A DNA stretch of 41,948 nt from Verrucomicrobiota bacterium. Its GTDB lineage: Bacteria; Verrucomicrobiota; Verrucomicrobiia; Opitutales; Opitutaceae. The notes under the pieces are model-generated. The model did no database searches, had not been told where the DNA came from, and saw nothing but the letters and a program-made list of their open reading frames with translations. The DNA lies in assembly GCA_018239845.1 (NCBI GenBank), contig JAFEGO010000047.1:1-41948 (forward strand), read 5' to 3'. Shown here one piece after another: positions 8,140-15,766 of this stretch (position 1 is the first letter of the stretch; each line of letters starts with the position of its first letter). Both the position numbers and the translations under genes were made by a program.

Positions 8140-9498
8140 ATGCAGGCAACTCCGACCACAGGATTTGGCCTCGGCACGGCCGAGGTGAAACGGCGACACA
8201 TTCTGCTCAAGGCGATCCTCATTGGTGTGGTCTCCGGGCTCATGGCCTCGGCATTCCGTGTGACGCTCGTGTGGGCGGAAAACAAACGTATCGCCTGGCA
8301 GCACGCATTGGCGGACTCGCGCTGGACGGCGCTGGGTCTCGCGCTCGGCATCGGCGCGGCGGGCGGCGGGCTCGCGGTGCGGCTCGTGCGGCGGTTCGCG
8401 CCGGAGACGGCGGGCAGCGGCATCCCGCACCTGAAAGCCGTGGTGCTCGGCGAGCGCACGCTGAACTGGCGGCGCGTGCTGCCGGTGAAATTCCTCGGCG
8501 GCGTGCTGGGTATCGGCGGCGGTTTTGCGCTCGGGCGCGAGGGTCCGACCATCCAGATGGGCGGCGCGACGGGCCTGATGGTCTCAGACTGGTTTCGCGT
8601 AAAACCGGGCGAGGGCGAGCGCAAGGCGCTGATCAGCGCCGGCGCAGGCGCGGGTCTCGCGGCGGCCTTCAACGCGCCGTTGGCCGGCCTCGTCTTCGTG
8701 CTCGAGGAGCTGCAGGGCAACTTCACCTCGTTCGGTTTTGTGGCGGCGTTCCTCGCCTGCGTCTCGGCCGATGTGGTCGCGCGCGTGCTCACGGGCGAGA
8801 TGCCGGTGTTTGCCGTGCGCGACATGGTGCCGCCGGGGCTCGGTGTACTGCCGGTGGCGCTGCTGCTCGGCGCACTGTGCGGTCTGGGCGGCGTGATTTT
8901 CAACAAGTGTCTGCTGAAGAGCCTTGATCTCGCGGACCGGCTGCATGCGCGGTGGTCGCCTTTTGCAGTCGGGGCGCTCGCGGGCGTGGTCGTCGGGCTG
9001 GCCAGCTGGCTGATCCCGGGCTCGGCCGGCTCGGGCGGTTCCTTGGCGGAGCGGGCGCTGTCCGGCGAGTTTGTCTTTGCGCTGCTGCCGCTGCTGCTGG
9101 TCGTGCGGTTTCTCCTGACAATGGTGAGTTACGGCTCGGGCGCGGCGGGCGGCATCTTCGCGCCGCTGCTGGTGATTGGCGCGCTCGGCGGGCTCGCGAC
9201 GGGACGGGTCGCGCACACCGTGATGCCGGCGTGGGCGCCGCATGCGGAGGTATTTGCCGTCATCGGCATGGGCGCCCTGCTCACCGCGATCGTGCGCGCG
9301 CCGCTCACCGGCATCGTGCTGATGATCGAGCTGACGGGGCAGTACGGCTTCATGCTGCCGCTGCTCGCGAGCTGCCTTGTCGCCTACGGCGTCGCCGAGC
9401 TGCTGAAGGACGCGCCGATCTACGAGGCGCTCCGCGAGCGCTCGGCGCACAAGGAGGCGGCGGCTGCGGCCGCGCGGGCGGCGCAAGAAGCGCGTTGA
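8140..9498 (+). CDS. ClC-family chloride channel/H+ antiporter
   Basis: This polytopic membrane protein of about 452 residues has the three ClC signature regions: GSGIPH (about 92-97), GREGPTIQ (about 132-139, with the gating glutamate) and GAGAGLAAAFNAPLAG. The EE pair in VFVLEELQ matches the proton glutamate of the E. coli exchanger, so it is more likely a Cl-/H+ antiporter than a passive channel. No cytoplasmic CBS domains follow the last helix. In-frame starts exist at 8080 and 8101; the ATG at 8140 is chosen because it leaves a normal short N-terminus. Roles in related bacteria include acid resistance and anion balance. Confidence 0.88.
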   Translation: MQATPTTGFGLGTAEVKRRHILLKAILIGVVSGLMASAFRVTLVWAENKRIAWQHALADSRWTALGLALGIGAAGGGLAVRLVRRFAPETAGSGIPHLKAVVLGERTLNWRRVLPVKFLGGVLGIGGGFALGREGPTIQMGGATGLMVSDWFRVKPGEGERKALISAGAGAGLAAAFNAPLAGLVFVLEELQGNFTSFGFVAAFLACVSADVVARVLTGEMPVFAVRDMVPPGLGVLPVALLLGALCGLGGVIFNKCLLKSLDLADRLHARWSPFAVGALAGVVVGLASWLIPGSAGSGGSLAERALSGEFVFALLPLLLVVRFLLTMVSYGSGAAGGIFAPLLVIGALGGLATGRVAHTVMPAWAPHAEVFAVIGMGALLTAIVRAPLTGIVLMIELTGQYGFMLPLLASCLVAYGVAELLKDAPIYEALRERSAHKEAAAAAARAAQEAR

Positions 9499-9533
9499 GT
9501 TGGCGCGCGGGGACGTTTGAGTAACGTTCCCCC

Positions 9534-10433
9534 ATGGCCACCGCACCGATCCGTTTTTTTAACCGCTACACGAAGACCGTCGAGACCGAGAAGGTCTTCG
9601 GGGAGAAATGGCTGCGCTTCGCCTACGAGAACCCCGCGGGGCGCTTCTTCGTGTGGCTGCTCGCGCGGCGCGCGATCTTTTCCTCGTGGTACGGGCGCAA
9701 GATGAACAAGCGGGTCAGCGCGCTGCGGATCCTGCCCTTCATCGCTGAGTACAACATGGACGTGGACGAGTTCGCGCGGTCGCCCTTCGACTACAAGACG
9801 TTCAACGAGTTTTTCTACCGCGCGCTGAAGCCCGAGGTGCGGCCGATCGCCGCGGGGGAGCGCGTCGCGGTATTCCCCGCCGATGGGCGGCACCTGGCGT
9901 TTCAAAACGTGGATACGGTGGCGGGCTTTTACGTGAAGGGCATGAAATTCTCCCTCGCGGAGCTGCTGGGCGATACGGCGCTGGCGGAAAAATTCGCGGG
10001 CGGCGCGATGCTCATCTCGCGGCTCTGCCCGGTGGACTACCACCGCTTTCACTTTCCCGTCGGCGGCATGCCCGGCGAGCCGCGGCTCATCAACGGCTGG
10101 CTTTACTCAGTGAGCCCCGTCGCGCTGAAACGCAATGTCCGCTACCTCGTCGAGAACAAGCGCGTGATCACGCTCGTGGACTCGCCGGCGTTTGGCACCG
10201 TGGCGGTCATCGAGGTCGGCGCGACCAACGTCGGCAGCATCCGCCAGACGCATGTGGTGGGACGTCCGGCGGAGAAGGGTGGCGAGAAGGGTTTTTTTGC
10301 CTTCGGCGGCTCGTGCGTGATCACGCTCTTCCAGCACGGACGCATCCGCTTCGACGCCGACCTGCTCGCGCAGAGCACGGAGTACGTGGAGACGTACGCC
10401 CGCATGGGCGACCGGCTCGGCGTGGCGGAGTGA
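9534..10433 (+). CDS. psd: phosphatidylserine decarboxylase proenzyme
   Basis: The protein has 299 residues, like the longer type II (Clostridium/chloroplast-like) enzymes. It has the DYKTFNEFFYRALKP region, the PVDYHRFHFP substrate motif and the self-cleavage motif FGGSC. Cleavage between Gly259 and Ser260 would create the pyruvoyl group on a 40-residue alpha chain. The enzyme converts phosphatidylserine to phosphatidylethanolamine at the inner membrane. Cys after the serine, where many homologues have Thr, is a small variation. It starts 35 bp after the ClC gene and may be co-transcribed with it. Confidence 0.92.
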   Translation: MATAPIRFFNRYTKTVETEKVFGEKWLRFAYENPAGRFFVWLLARRAIFSSWYGRKMNKRVSALRILPFIAEYNMDVDEFARSPFDYKTFNEFFYRALKPEVRPIAAGERVAVFPADGRHLAFQNVDTVAGFYVKGMKFSLAELLGDTALAEKFAGGAMLISRLCPVDYHRFHFPVGGMPGEPRLINGWLYSVSPVALKRNVRYLVENKRVITLVDSPAFGTVAVIEVGATNVGSIRQTHVVGRPAEKGGEKGFFAFGGSCVITLFQHGRIRFDADLLAQSTEYVETYARMGDRLGVAE

Positions 10434-10486
10434 GTCGGCGCTTGCATGGGGCGGGCCCGCCGCGGAAGCTCCGCCCGGAATCACCC

Positions 10487-10570
10487 GCCCGGGTGATGGA
10501 ATGGCAGACATGCGGGTCTTAGAAGCCCGTGCCGCAAGGCGTGCAGGTTCGATCCCTGTCCCGGGCACCA
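10487..10570 (+). tRNA. tRNA-Leu (anticodon UAG)
   Basis: The 7-bp acceptor stem GCCCGGG/CCCGGGC closes the molecule. The anticodon loop CTTAGAA carries TAG, which reads CUA. A long class II variable arm (GCCGCAAGGC), a T-loop with GGTTCGATCC and an encoded CCA are present. The integrase gene begins 147 bp beyond its 3' end, making this gene the probable integration site of the island. Confidence 0.93.
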
Positions 10571-10717
10571 GTCTTAGGAAATCAGCGCCATTTCGTCGAG
10601 TTTCATAGGTAAAATTGTGATTTATGGCTTGTTCGCGGCACTGATTTAGAAGAGAAAAGGGTCTTTTGGTGTAGATCTTTATTGACCAGTTCTACACCGC
10701 AGTTCTACACCTGAGCT
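10571..10717 (+). promoter_or_regulatory. tRNA-integrase interval with candidate integrase arm sites
   Basis: Between the tRNA 3' end and the integrase ATG lie two exact 11-bp direct repeats, AGTTCTACACC (10688-10698 and 10701-10711). An inverted partner GGTGTAGA lies at 10668-10675. Clustered short repeats next to an integrase gene are typical of integrase arm-binding sites or an autoregulatory operator. This assignment is inference. Confidence 0.45.
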
Positions 10718-11836
10718 ATGGCCAAGCTCGAACTGAAAAAGACGGCGGTAACGAACCTCTACCTCGCAAACAACGGCAGGTATTACCTCAAGGCTAAGAT
10801 TCAGGGTAAGCAGATTTGGAAGAGCTTTGGCAAAGACGTGAGCTTTGCGACGGCCAAGCTTCGGCTGCCCGACATGCTCAAGGAGTTTCAGGCCGAAGCA
10901 CCGGCCAAAGACATTCCGCAAGCCAGCGTTGAGATCACGTTTCGCGAGGCCGTCGATATCTATCGTAAGCAGATCGAGACAAACACGCGATTGAAGGATA
11001 CTACGAAGCAGTTTCGGATGCGCTCCGAAATCACTTTGCAGCGCACGTGGCCCGAAGTGTTTGATATGCAGTTGCGCAAGATCAGGGCGGAGCACTTGGA
11101 GCAGTTCATGACGCGCTTCGAATCCGGCGCATCGGTCTATACCTTGCCACGCGCGAAAGGTGCCAAGCTCAAAGGCGATTCACCGACTACGATCAACGCC
11201 CTAATCGGATTTCTGCGCCACATCTTTAAGGTCGGCATTAAGAGTGGAATCATGAGTGGTAACCCCGCCGCCGTGTTGAAGCGAAAGCCGTTGAAGAAAA
11301 AACTGCTCCGACTCCCGAGCAAAGAGAAGTTTCGCGAGATGGTGGCCACCGTGCGCGCCAGTCCAGGTTGGGGTCGAGTGGCGGGCGATTTGATGGAAGG
11401 GTTGGCCTACTCGGGTATGCGGGTAGGTGAGAGCCGCCTATTGCTTTGGGAGCACATGGACTACGACCGCGGTATGTTTACCGTCCCCGGCGAAAAAACC
11501 GAGAGTAGCGCGCGCATCATTCCGATGTTGCCGGCTTTCCAAGAACTCACGCTACGGATCAAGGCGCACAAGGATTACAGGCAGAATGATCGCGTGTTTC
11601 AGGCCAACGTGTGCCAAGAGTCATTGAAGCGTGCATGCAAACACGTCGGCACACAGCACATGACTCATCACGATTTGCGCCACTTGTTCGCCACTACGTG
11701 CATTGAGTCAGGCGTAGATATTCCTACCGTGGCGTCGTGGCTTGGCCACAAGGATGGTGGCGCGCTGGCGATGAAAACCTACGGCCACATTCGCCCAGCA
11801 CATAGCACCGAGGCTGCGAAGAAGGTTAAGTTCTGA
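10718..11836 (+). CDS. int: tyrosine-type site-specific integrase
   Basis: This 372-residue recombinase has an N-terminal arm-binding-like region, a core-binding SAM-like domain (about 75-190) and a catalytic domain. The catalytic domain shows the Arg box (YSGMRVGESRLL), HxxR (HDLRHLFAT), the second His (WLGHKDG) and the nucleophilic Tyr in MKTYGHIRP. Tyrosine recombinases of this size integrate islands, phages and satellites into tRNA genes. Its placement immediately after tRNA-Leu supports that. Its lower GC and different codon use relative to the preceding genes fit horizontal origin. Confidence 0.92.
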   Translation: MAKLELKKTAVTNLYLANNGRYYLKAKIQGKQIWKSFGKDVSFATAKLRLPDMLKEFQAEAPAKDIPQASVEITFREAVDIYRKQIETNTRLKDTTKQFRMRSEITLQRTWPEVFDMQLRKIRAEHLEQFMTRFESGASVYTLPRAKGAKLKGDSPTTINALIGFLRHIFKVGIKSGIMSGNPAAVLKRKPLKKKLLRLPSKEKFREMVATVRASPGWGRVAGDLMEGLAYSGMRVGESRLLLWEHMDYDRGMFTVPGEKTESSARIIPMLPAFQELTLRIKAHKDYRQNDRVFQANVCQESLKRACKHVGTQHMTHHDLRHLFATTCIESGVDIPTVASWLGHKDGGALAMKTYGHIRPAHSTEAAKKVKF

Positions 11837-11882
11837 CGGGGCGGCTTTGGTGACTAACTGAGGCTGAACCCCGCGCGATTCA

Positions 11883-12368
11883 TCACATATCTGCGTGTGC
11901 GCCGTAAACTGGCGGCTTTCGCAAGATGCCCCGTTCGATCAAATCGACCAGTTGATGATGGTCGAATGTGTGATCAAATGCGAACGTGTCCAAGTTGGTT
12001 CCGATGGCTTGTCCGACCTCGGCACGGAACTCCGTTAGCGCACGCCAAAGCTGTACGCTATCCGGAAATCCTAATTGTATGTAATTTAAAGATACAGGAA
12101 CGCTATGCGGATCATAGGTCGTATTAATTTGAACAAGAGCGTCCCAACTATTTTCCCGGTAAATGTCGGCTTTCGGATCGCGTAGGGCTTGTATCACCAA
12201 CACCTCGCGCTCGGGAGCATCGTTCGTTTTCATGGCGCTATCCCGATCCGTCTCGTCGCGCCAACCGCACCCCAGTTCAGGTTTCGAGAAATGCTTCTCA
12301 AAAAGCTCGAAGAGCCAGGGGCGGAGGGAATTGGGTTGGTTGGTGGGCAGGGTTTGGTGCGGGTTCAT
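11883..12368 (-). CDS. hypothetical protein of the integrase-primase module
   Basis: The protein has 161 residues from the preferred start MNPHQTLPTNQP; an upstream start at 12446 would run into the repeat-bearing control region. Visible segments include LFELFEKHF, a SWDALVQINTTYD stretch and the terminal FDHHQLVDLIERGILRKPP, which reads like a compact helical unit. No family is recognised. It faces the integrase convergently, 46 bp apart, and is divergent from the primase module. Confidence 0.5.
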   Translation of the reverse strand: MNPHQTLPTNQPNSLRPWLFELFEKHFSKPELGCGWRDETDRDSAMKTNDAPEREVLVIQALRDPKADIYRENSWDALVQINTTYDPHSVPVSLNYIQLGFPDSVQLWRALTEFRAEVGQAIGTNLDTFAFDHTFDHHQLVDLIERGILRKPPVYGAHADM

Positions 12369-12637
12369 GGTTTTGAGGGTGAAAATGCGGGCTTCGCGCG
12401 GCCAATTGACTGCATCTGCACGCCGCGGGCCAGAAAGTGAGTCCACTTGAGTCCATTTGGGATCACTTGGGTGTATTTAATATAACGTGAGTGCATGTAA
12501 GTTATATAGAGATCATTGATACGACGTAAGTGCATGGTCTTAATAATTTTTTGTTAACGATGATAAAAAGGTGAACTTCGCCTCATTTTTTATGTTATAA
12601 TGTACGCCTAGCGAGTTGTTCATTGGCAGTTTTTATT
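12369..12637. promoter_or_regulatory. AT-rich repeat-bearing region, candidate origin or operator
   Basis: Four head-to-tail 10-bp units occupy 12439-12478 (GAGTCCACTT, GAGTCCATTT, GGGATCACTT, GGGTGTATTT). They are followed by the inverted pair TATAAC/GTTATA (12481-12506) and by ACGTGAGTGCAT and ACGTAAGTGCAT about 40 bp apart. The DNA to 12600 is unusually AT-rich. Iteron-like repeats beside AT-rich DNA and near a P4-type primase suggest a replication origin or a promoter operator. No function is proven. Confidence 0.45.
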
Positions 12638-12689
12638 CGACGTGAAGCGACCGGGCTTCAGCAGGGGTTCGAGTCCCTGCACGTCGCCA
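12638..12689 (+). ncRNA. tRNA-like mini-structure (acceptor stem plus T-arm)
   Basis: A perfect 7-bp stem (CGACGTG, 12638-12644, with CACGTCG, 12680-12686) is followed directly by CCA. Inside are a 5-bp hairpin GAAGC/GCTTC and a T-arm-like stem-loop CAGGG-GTTCGAGT-CCCTG. It is only 52 nt long, with no D-arm or recognisable anticodon arm, so it is not a normal tRNA. It may be a tRNA-mimic RNA, a degenerate tRNA, or a tRNA 3'-end scar from an integration event. Confidence 0.45.
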
Positions 12690-12950
12690 ACCAACGGGCG
12701 CGAATCAATCGCGCTCAGCGGTATCACGATAAAAACACATCCCATCCTAACTGCCGCCCCACTGGCATCGCCACGGGCTCACTCCAACTCCGGAGCGCGC
12801 GACATCCATGTTCCCCGCTCTGTTTCGCTTGCCACCTCAACATGGCAACGGCTCGACGCCGAGGCTTTTGCCCGGCGCGTCTCGCTTTCGGCCCTCGTGG
12901 CCAAGGCCGTCCACAACCTCCTTCGCCGTTCATCGACTAAATCTCCTTAA
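12642..12950 (+). CDS. small ribbon-helix-helix-like ORF upstream of primase
   Basis: The C-terminal half reads as a plausible DNA-binding protein: a SVSLATSTWQRLD strand-helix, then RVSLSALVAKAVHNLL, which resembles the second helix of CopG/Arc ribbon-helix-helix repressors. The stop is 3 bp before the primase ATG, suggesting translational coupling. The start is uncertain. The only standard start codon in frame is GTG at 12642, inside the tRNA-like structure, so the true protein may be shorter and use a rare start. It may repress the primase operon. Confidence 0.4.
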   Translation: MKRPGFSRGSSPCTSPTNGRESIALSGITIKTHPILTAAPLASPRAHSNSGARDIHVPRSVSLATSTWQRLDAEAFARRVSLSALVAKAVHNLLRRSSTKSP

Positions 12951-12953
12951 GGT

Positions 12954-14561
12954 ATGAGCACTATGCTTACAAAAAACACCATCCCCGCCGAAGTTAACGC
13001 CGCTATCGTTGGCCTCACCGTCACCGACACGACCCAAATCACCGCCACGCCGGTTCCCACTCCCTCGGACACCCCGAAGGCGGCTCCCGACACCAAAGCG
13101 AAGCGGGACGATTTCTGCACCCGCTACGCCCACCTCATCGCCGAATACGGCGAGCCCGTTGCGTTCAACGACGGTGGTTCGATCACGCTCAATGAGATGC
13201 TCTTTGCCGCCAAGTTCGCCGAGGACCAGGACGTGCTTTTCTCGCCCGAAGAAAACCGGTTCTACGCCTACGATGCTACGACGGGGCGCTGGTCCAGACT
13301 CACCGAGGGCGCCCTGAGCCTGAAACTCCACCGTGATGCCTTCGCCGCCGCCAAGGGCGAGGGCTTCGCCTCCGAGATGGGCTTCCGCCTCACCTGCCGC
13401 CAGCTCACCGCCCTCAGTAACCTCCTCAAGGGTCAATGCGAGCGTCAGAACGCCTTCGCCACCAGCCACGGGTTGATTCACGTCCAGAATGGCATGCTTG
13501 ATCTCAGTACCGGCGTAGCGGTCCTCAAACCCTTCGCACCGGACCATTACTCCCGCAACCAAGTCCCGTTGTCGTACAACCCGAAGGCGACCTGTCCCCG
13601 GTTCATCAATGAATTGCTCAAACTGGCGCTGCCGGACGAGGACATCGACTTGCTCCAGCGCTGGGCCGGTTCGGTGCTGCTGGGCGGCAACCAGGCGCAA
13701 CGCCTTATCATCATCACCGGACTGGCGGGCGGGGGCAAAAGCACCCTGATTTCGATTATCGAAGTGATCATCGGAGACCATAACATCGCCGAACTTCGCC
13801 CGGAGCAACTCGGTGAGTCGCGTTTCGAGAAGTCCCGCTTCATCGGTAAAACGCTGCTGGTGGGCAAGGACGTGCGCAGCGACTACCTCGCCGACGCGGC
13901 CGTGAGCCAACTCAAGAGCCTGACGGGCGGGGACCGTATGACGGCCGAACTCAAGGGCTCGAACGAAGTGGTGCCCCTGCGTGGGAACTTCGCCCTGGCC
14001 ATCACCGCCAACGCCATCCCGAAGCTGCGTCTCGATGGGGACGCCGATGCGTGGCGCCGGCGTCTGCTGATGATTCCCTTCAACGGCAAGAAACCCGCCA
14101 AACCTATCCCGGACTTCGCCGGATTGCTGGTACGCGAAGAGGGCGAAGGGATACTCAACTGGATGGTCGAGGGAGCCATCAAGCACCTCGCCGAACTCAA
14201 AACCACCGGCAATTATGTCCTGACCGACGCGCAGCAGGAACGTATTCGCGCCATGCTGGCCGAATCCAACTCCGTCGAGGAATACATCAGTGCTTCCGTC
14301 GTGCTCGATCCGATCCGGGACGTGACCAGCGACGAACTGCGCAGTGACTACGAGCTGTATTGCAGCCGCCAGGATTGGACGCCGGTTTCGACCCAAGCGT
14401 TTCGTACCAAGGTCAAGCAGGTCATGCTCGAAAAACTTGGGATCAGCCAGAGCCACGATATTCTGCGCTACGAGGTGCCGGTCCGAGGCTACCGGAAGGT
14501 GAGCCTCAAGTATCAGCCCAAGCCTCCAGTTCCCCGGGATGACGAGCCCTTGGGATTCTGA
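12954..14561 (+). CDS. P4/D5-type phage-plasmid primase-helicase (SF3)
   Basis: This 535-residue protein has a D5 N-terminal-like region (about 120-240). An SF3 helicase domain follows with Walker A GLAGGGKST (about 259-267), a Walker B region TLLVGKDVR, sensor-like ITANAIPKLR and the arginine-bearing DADAWRRRLLMIPF. A winged-helix C-terminal part ends the protein. There is no N-terminal archaeo-eukaryotic primase domain, so it is the helicase part of the P4 alpha type. These proteins start replication of satellites, phages and plasmids. ATG at 12954 follows a TAAGG ribosome site; 12963 is an alternative start. It confirms the satellite-like nature of this module. Confidence 0.88.
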   Translation: MSTMLTKNTIPAEVNAAIVGLTVTDTTQITATPVPTPSDTPKAAPDTKAKRDDFCTRYAHLIAEYGEPVAFNDGGSITLNEMLFAAKFAEDQDVLFSPEENRFYAYDATTGRWSRLTEGALSLKLHRDAFAAAKGEGFASEMGFRLTCRQLTALSNLLKGQCERQNAFATSHGLIHVQNGMLDLSTGVAVLKPFAPDHYSRNQVPLSYNPKATCPRFINELLKLALPDEDIDLLQRWAGSVLLGGNQAQRLIIITGLAGGGKSTLISIIEVIIGDHNIAELRPEQLGESRFEKSRFIGKTLLVGKDVRSDYLADAAVSQLKSLTGGDRMTAELKGSNEVVPLRGNFALAITANAIPKLRLDGDADAWRRRLLMIPFNGKKPAKPIPDFAGLLVREEGEGILNWMVEGAIKHLAELKTTGNYVLTDAQQERIRAMLAESNSVEEYISASVVLDPIRDVTSDELRSDYELYCSRQDWTPVSTQAFRTKVKQVMLEKLGISQSHDILRYEVPVRGYRKVSLKYQPKPPVPRDDEPLGF

Positions 14562-14582
14562 GAACCCGAACGACGCGAAAAT

Positions 14583-14620
14583 GGGTGAGATGGAGGCAAC
14601 TCCACTCACCCTTTTTGTTT
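14583..14620 (+). terminator. hairpin terminator at the head of repeat copy A
   Basis: GGGTGAG and TGGA pair with TCCA and CTCACCC around a short loop, followed by a T-rich tail, 22 bp after the primase stop. The same hairpin, 43 bases identical, opens repeat copy B at 22623. It is therefore part of the mobile repeat rather than specific to the primase gene. Confidence 0.75.
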
Positions 14621-14930
14621 TCGGATATCGGACACCTCGGACAGGGGAAATCTCACACCCAAACACACGCAGGGTATATTCCGGACGTCTCGGACGCCCT
14701 TTTGTCCACTCCCGAACGTGTGCGGGGTACCGGTAAATCCACGGACACCTCGGACACCGGTTTGGGCACACCCATTCACGCGTGGGTTGGCAATCTTCGC
14801 GCTGCGTAAGGAGTCAGAAAATCCCGTCCGAGACGTCCGAGATTTCACCCCGTCACGCAAGAAGTCAGAAAAAGGCGTCCGAGGTGTCCGGAGCCGTGGA
14901 AACCGGATTGCCGGATGTCTCGGACGACTA
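14583..14930. repeat. dispersed palindromic repeat, long copy A (~348 bp)
   Basis: This copy starts with the terminator hairpin. Three left arms follow (CGGACACCTCGGAC or CGGACGTCTCGGACG, near 14637, 14684 and 14735), a central GCGTGGGTTGGCAAT segment, and two right arms (GTCCGAGACGTCCG near 14825 and CGTCCGAGGTGTCCGG near 14878). Each right arm is preceded by AAGGAGTCAGAAAA or AAGAAGTCAGAAA. It closes with GATGTCTCGGACGACTA, whose CTA is the stop codon of the minus-strand ric gene. Copy B at 22623-22966 has the same layout and abuts its neighbour's stop codon in the same way. Confidence 0.85.
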
Positions 14931-15671
14931 CCGTGATCCTCCCTTGAGGTCTGCTTGCGCAAGCGCGCGGGGAAAGAGCACGTTATTTTCCTTATGCACG
15001 TGCCGGTGGAGATCGGCCTCGAGCGCCGCCAAGCCAGCGAACATGGCATGGTGAGTACGACAAAAGGTGCCCGCCTGGGCGAACCCATCGGTCAAGAGGC
15101 GCAACCGCGCGATGGCATCACCTGCAGCTTGGTGCTCGGTTTCCATCTGCTGGATTGGCCCGGACAGCAGCGCGGCCGAAATCCGGCCCTGGCCGGCGCC
15201 GATCTGCCGCACGAGTGGGAAAAGAACAGTCTCTTCCTTCTGCATGTGGAAGATCATTTCTTCGGTCAACGCGCGCGTAACCGCCGCCACTTCCTGCAAG
15301 CGCTGGTCCCGGTCGCCGTGCTTTCTGGCCACGCGATCCGCCATCTCGACCAAGCGAGGTAGCTCCTCCTTCAGATAGGCGTGGTGGGTCGTTTCAATAT
15401 GATCCGCCAATTCAGCCAGACCCATCGCAGCGGCATCGACTTCGGCCGCGCCGGATTGTGTCGTGTCTGCGGCCAATTCCAGCAGCGCCCGCGTGGTTTT
15501 TAGATCGAGGCCGAGCTTGGCGCAGGCGGCGGCGAGCGTTTGCTTGCCTCCGCAGCAGTAGTCGATGCCCAGACGCTCGAACACCCGTGAGAGAAGCGGT
15601 CGGGCGGCAACGAGTTCTCCAATGGTAATCTCCGGTGTGATGCCGATAGGGGTAGCGATAAATGAGGTCAT
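14928..15671 (-). CDS. ric: RIC family iron-sulfur cluster repair di-iron protein
   Basis: The protein has about 247 residues. The N-terminal DUF542/ScdA domain carries ITIGELVAARPLLSRVFE and the cysteine motif DYCCGG. A hemerythrin-like four-helix domain follows with spaced His/Glu ligands (HIETTHHAYLKEELP, HMQKEETVLFP, MEHQ-type and HVHKENNVLFP). RIC (YtfE/ScdA) repairs iron-sulfur clusters damaged by nitric oxide. It lies at the end of a nitrite reductase cluster, downstream of an FNR/DNR-type box, so it would defend the cell against NO made by NirK. The ATG at 15671 is chosen, with longer starts running into the box. The stop codon is embedded in the edge of repeat copy A. Confidence 0.9.
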   Translation of the reverse strand: MTSFIATPIGITPEITIGELVAARPLLSRVFERLGIDYCCGGKQTLAAACAKLGLDLKTTRALLELAADTTQSGAAEVDAAAMGLAELADHIETTHHAYLKEELPRLVEMADRVARKHGDRDQRLQEVAAVTRALTEEMIFHMQKEETVLFPLVRQIGAGQGRISAALLSGPIQQMETEHQAAGDAIARLRLLTDGFAQAGTFCRTHHAMFAGLAALEADLHRHVHKENNVLFPRALAQADLKGGSR

Positions 15672-15704
15672 GCCCCACCATCGCATAATTCCTCTCCAAA
15701 GGCC

Positions 15705-15718
15705 TTGAGCTGGATCAA
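15705..15718 (-). promoter_or_regulatory. FNR/DNR-type box upstream of ric
   Basis: TTGAG-CTGG-ATCAA matches the FNR/DNR dyad TTGAT-N4-ATCAA with one change. Its centre is 40 bp before the ric ATG. No clear -10 element is placed at the expected distance, so the exact promoter is uncertain. Confidence 0.7.
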
Positions 15719-15766
15719 GCTTGGGGGCGATTGGCCCTCTCCGCCCGGGCTCCACGCTGTCACGGC

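Noticed and set aside
7002..8906. 634-codon minus-strand open frame across yqhD and the ClC gene
   Set aside because: It overlaps two clear enzyme genes. Its translation is rich in Arg, Pro, Ala and Ser without domain features, as expected for a shadow frame in GC-rich DNA.
12930..14771. 613-codon minus-strand frame opposite the primase
   Set aside because: The plus strand encodes a well-supported SF3 helicase; the opposite frame has no recognisable motif.
14583..14930. The hairpin array as a retron RNA
   Set aside because: No reverse transcriptase gene is present anywhere near it.
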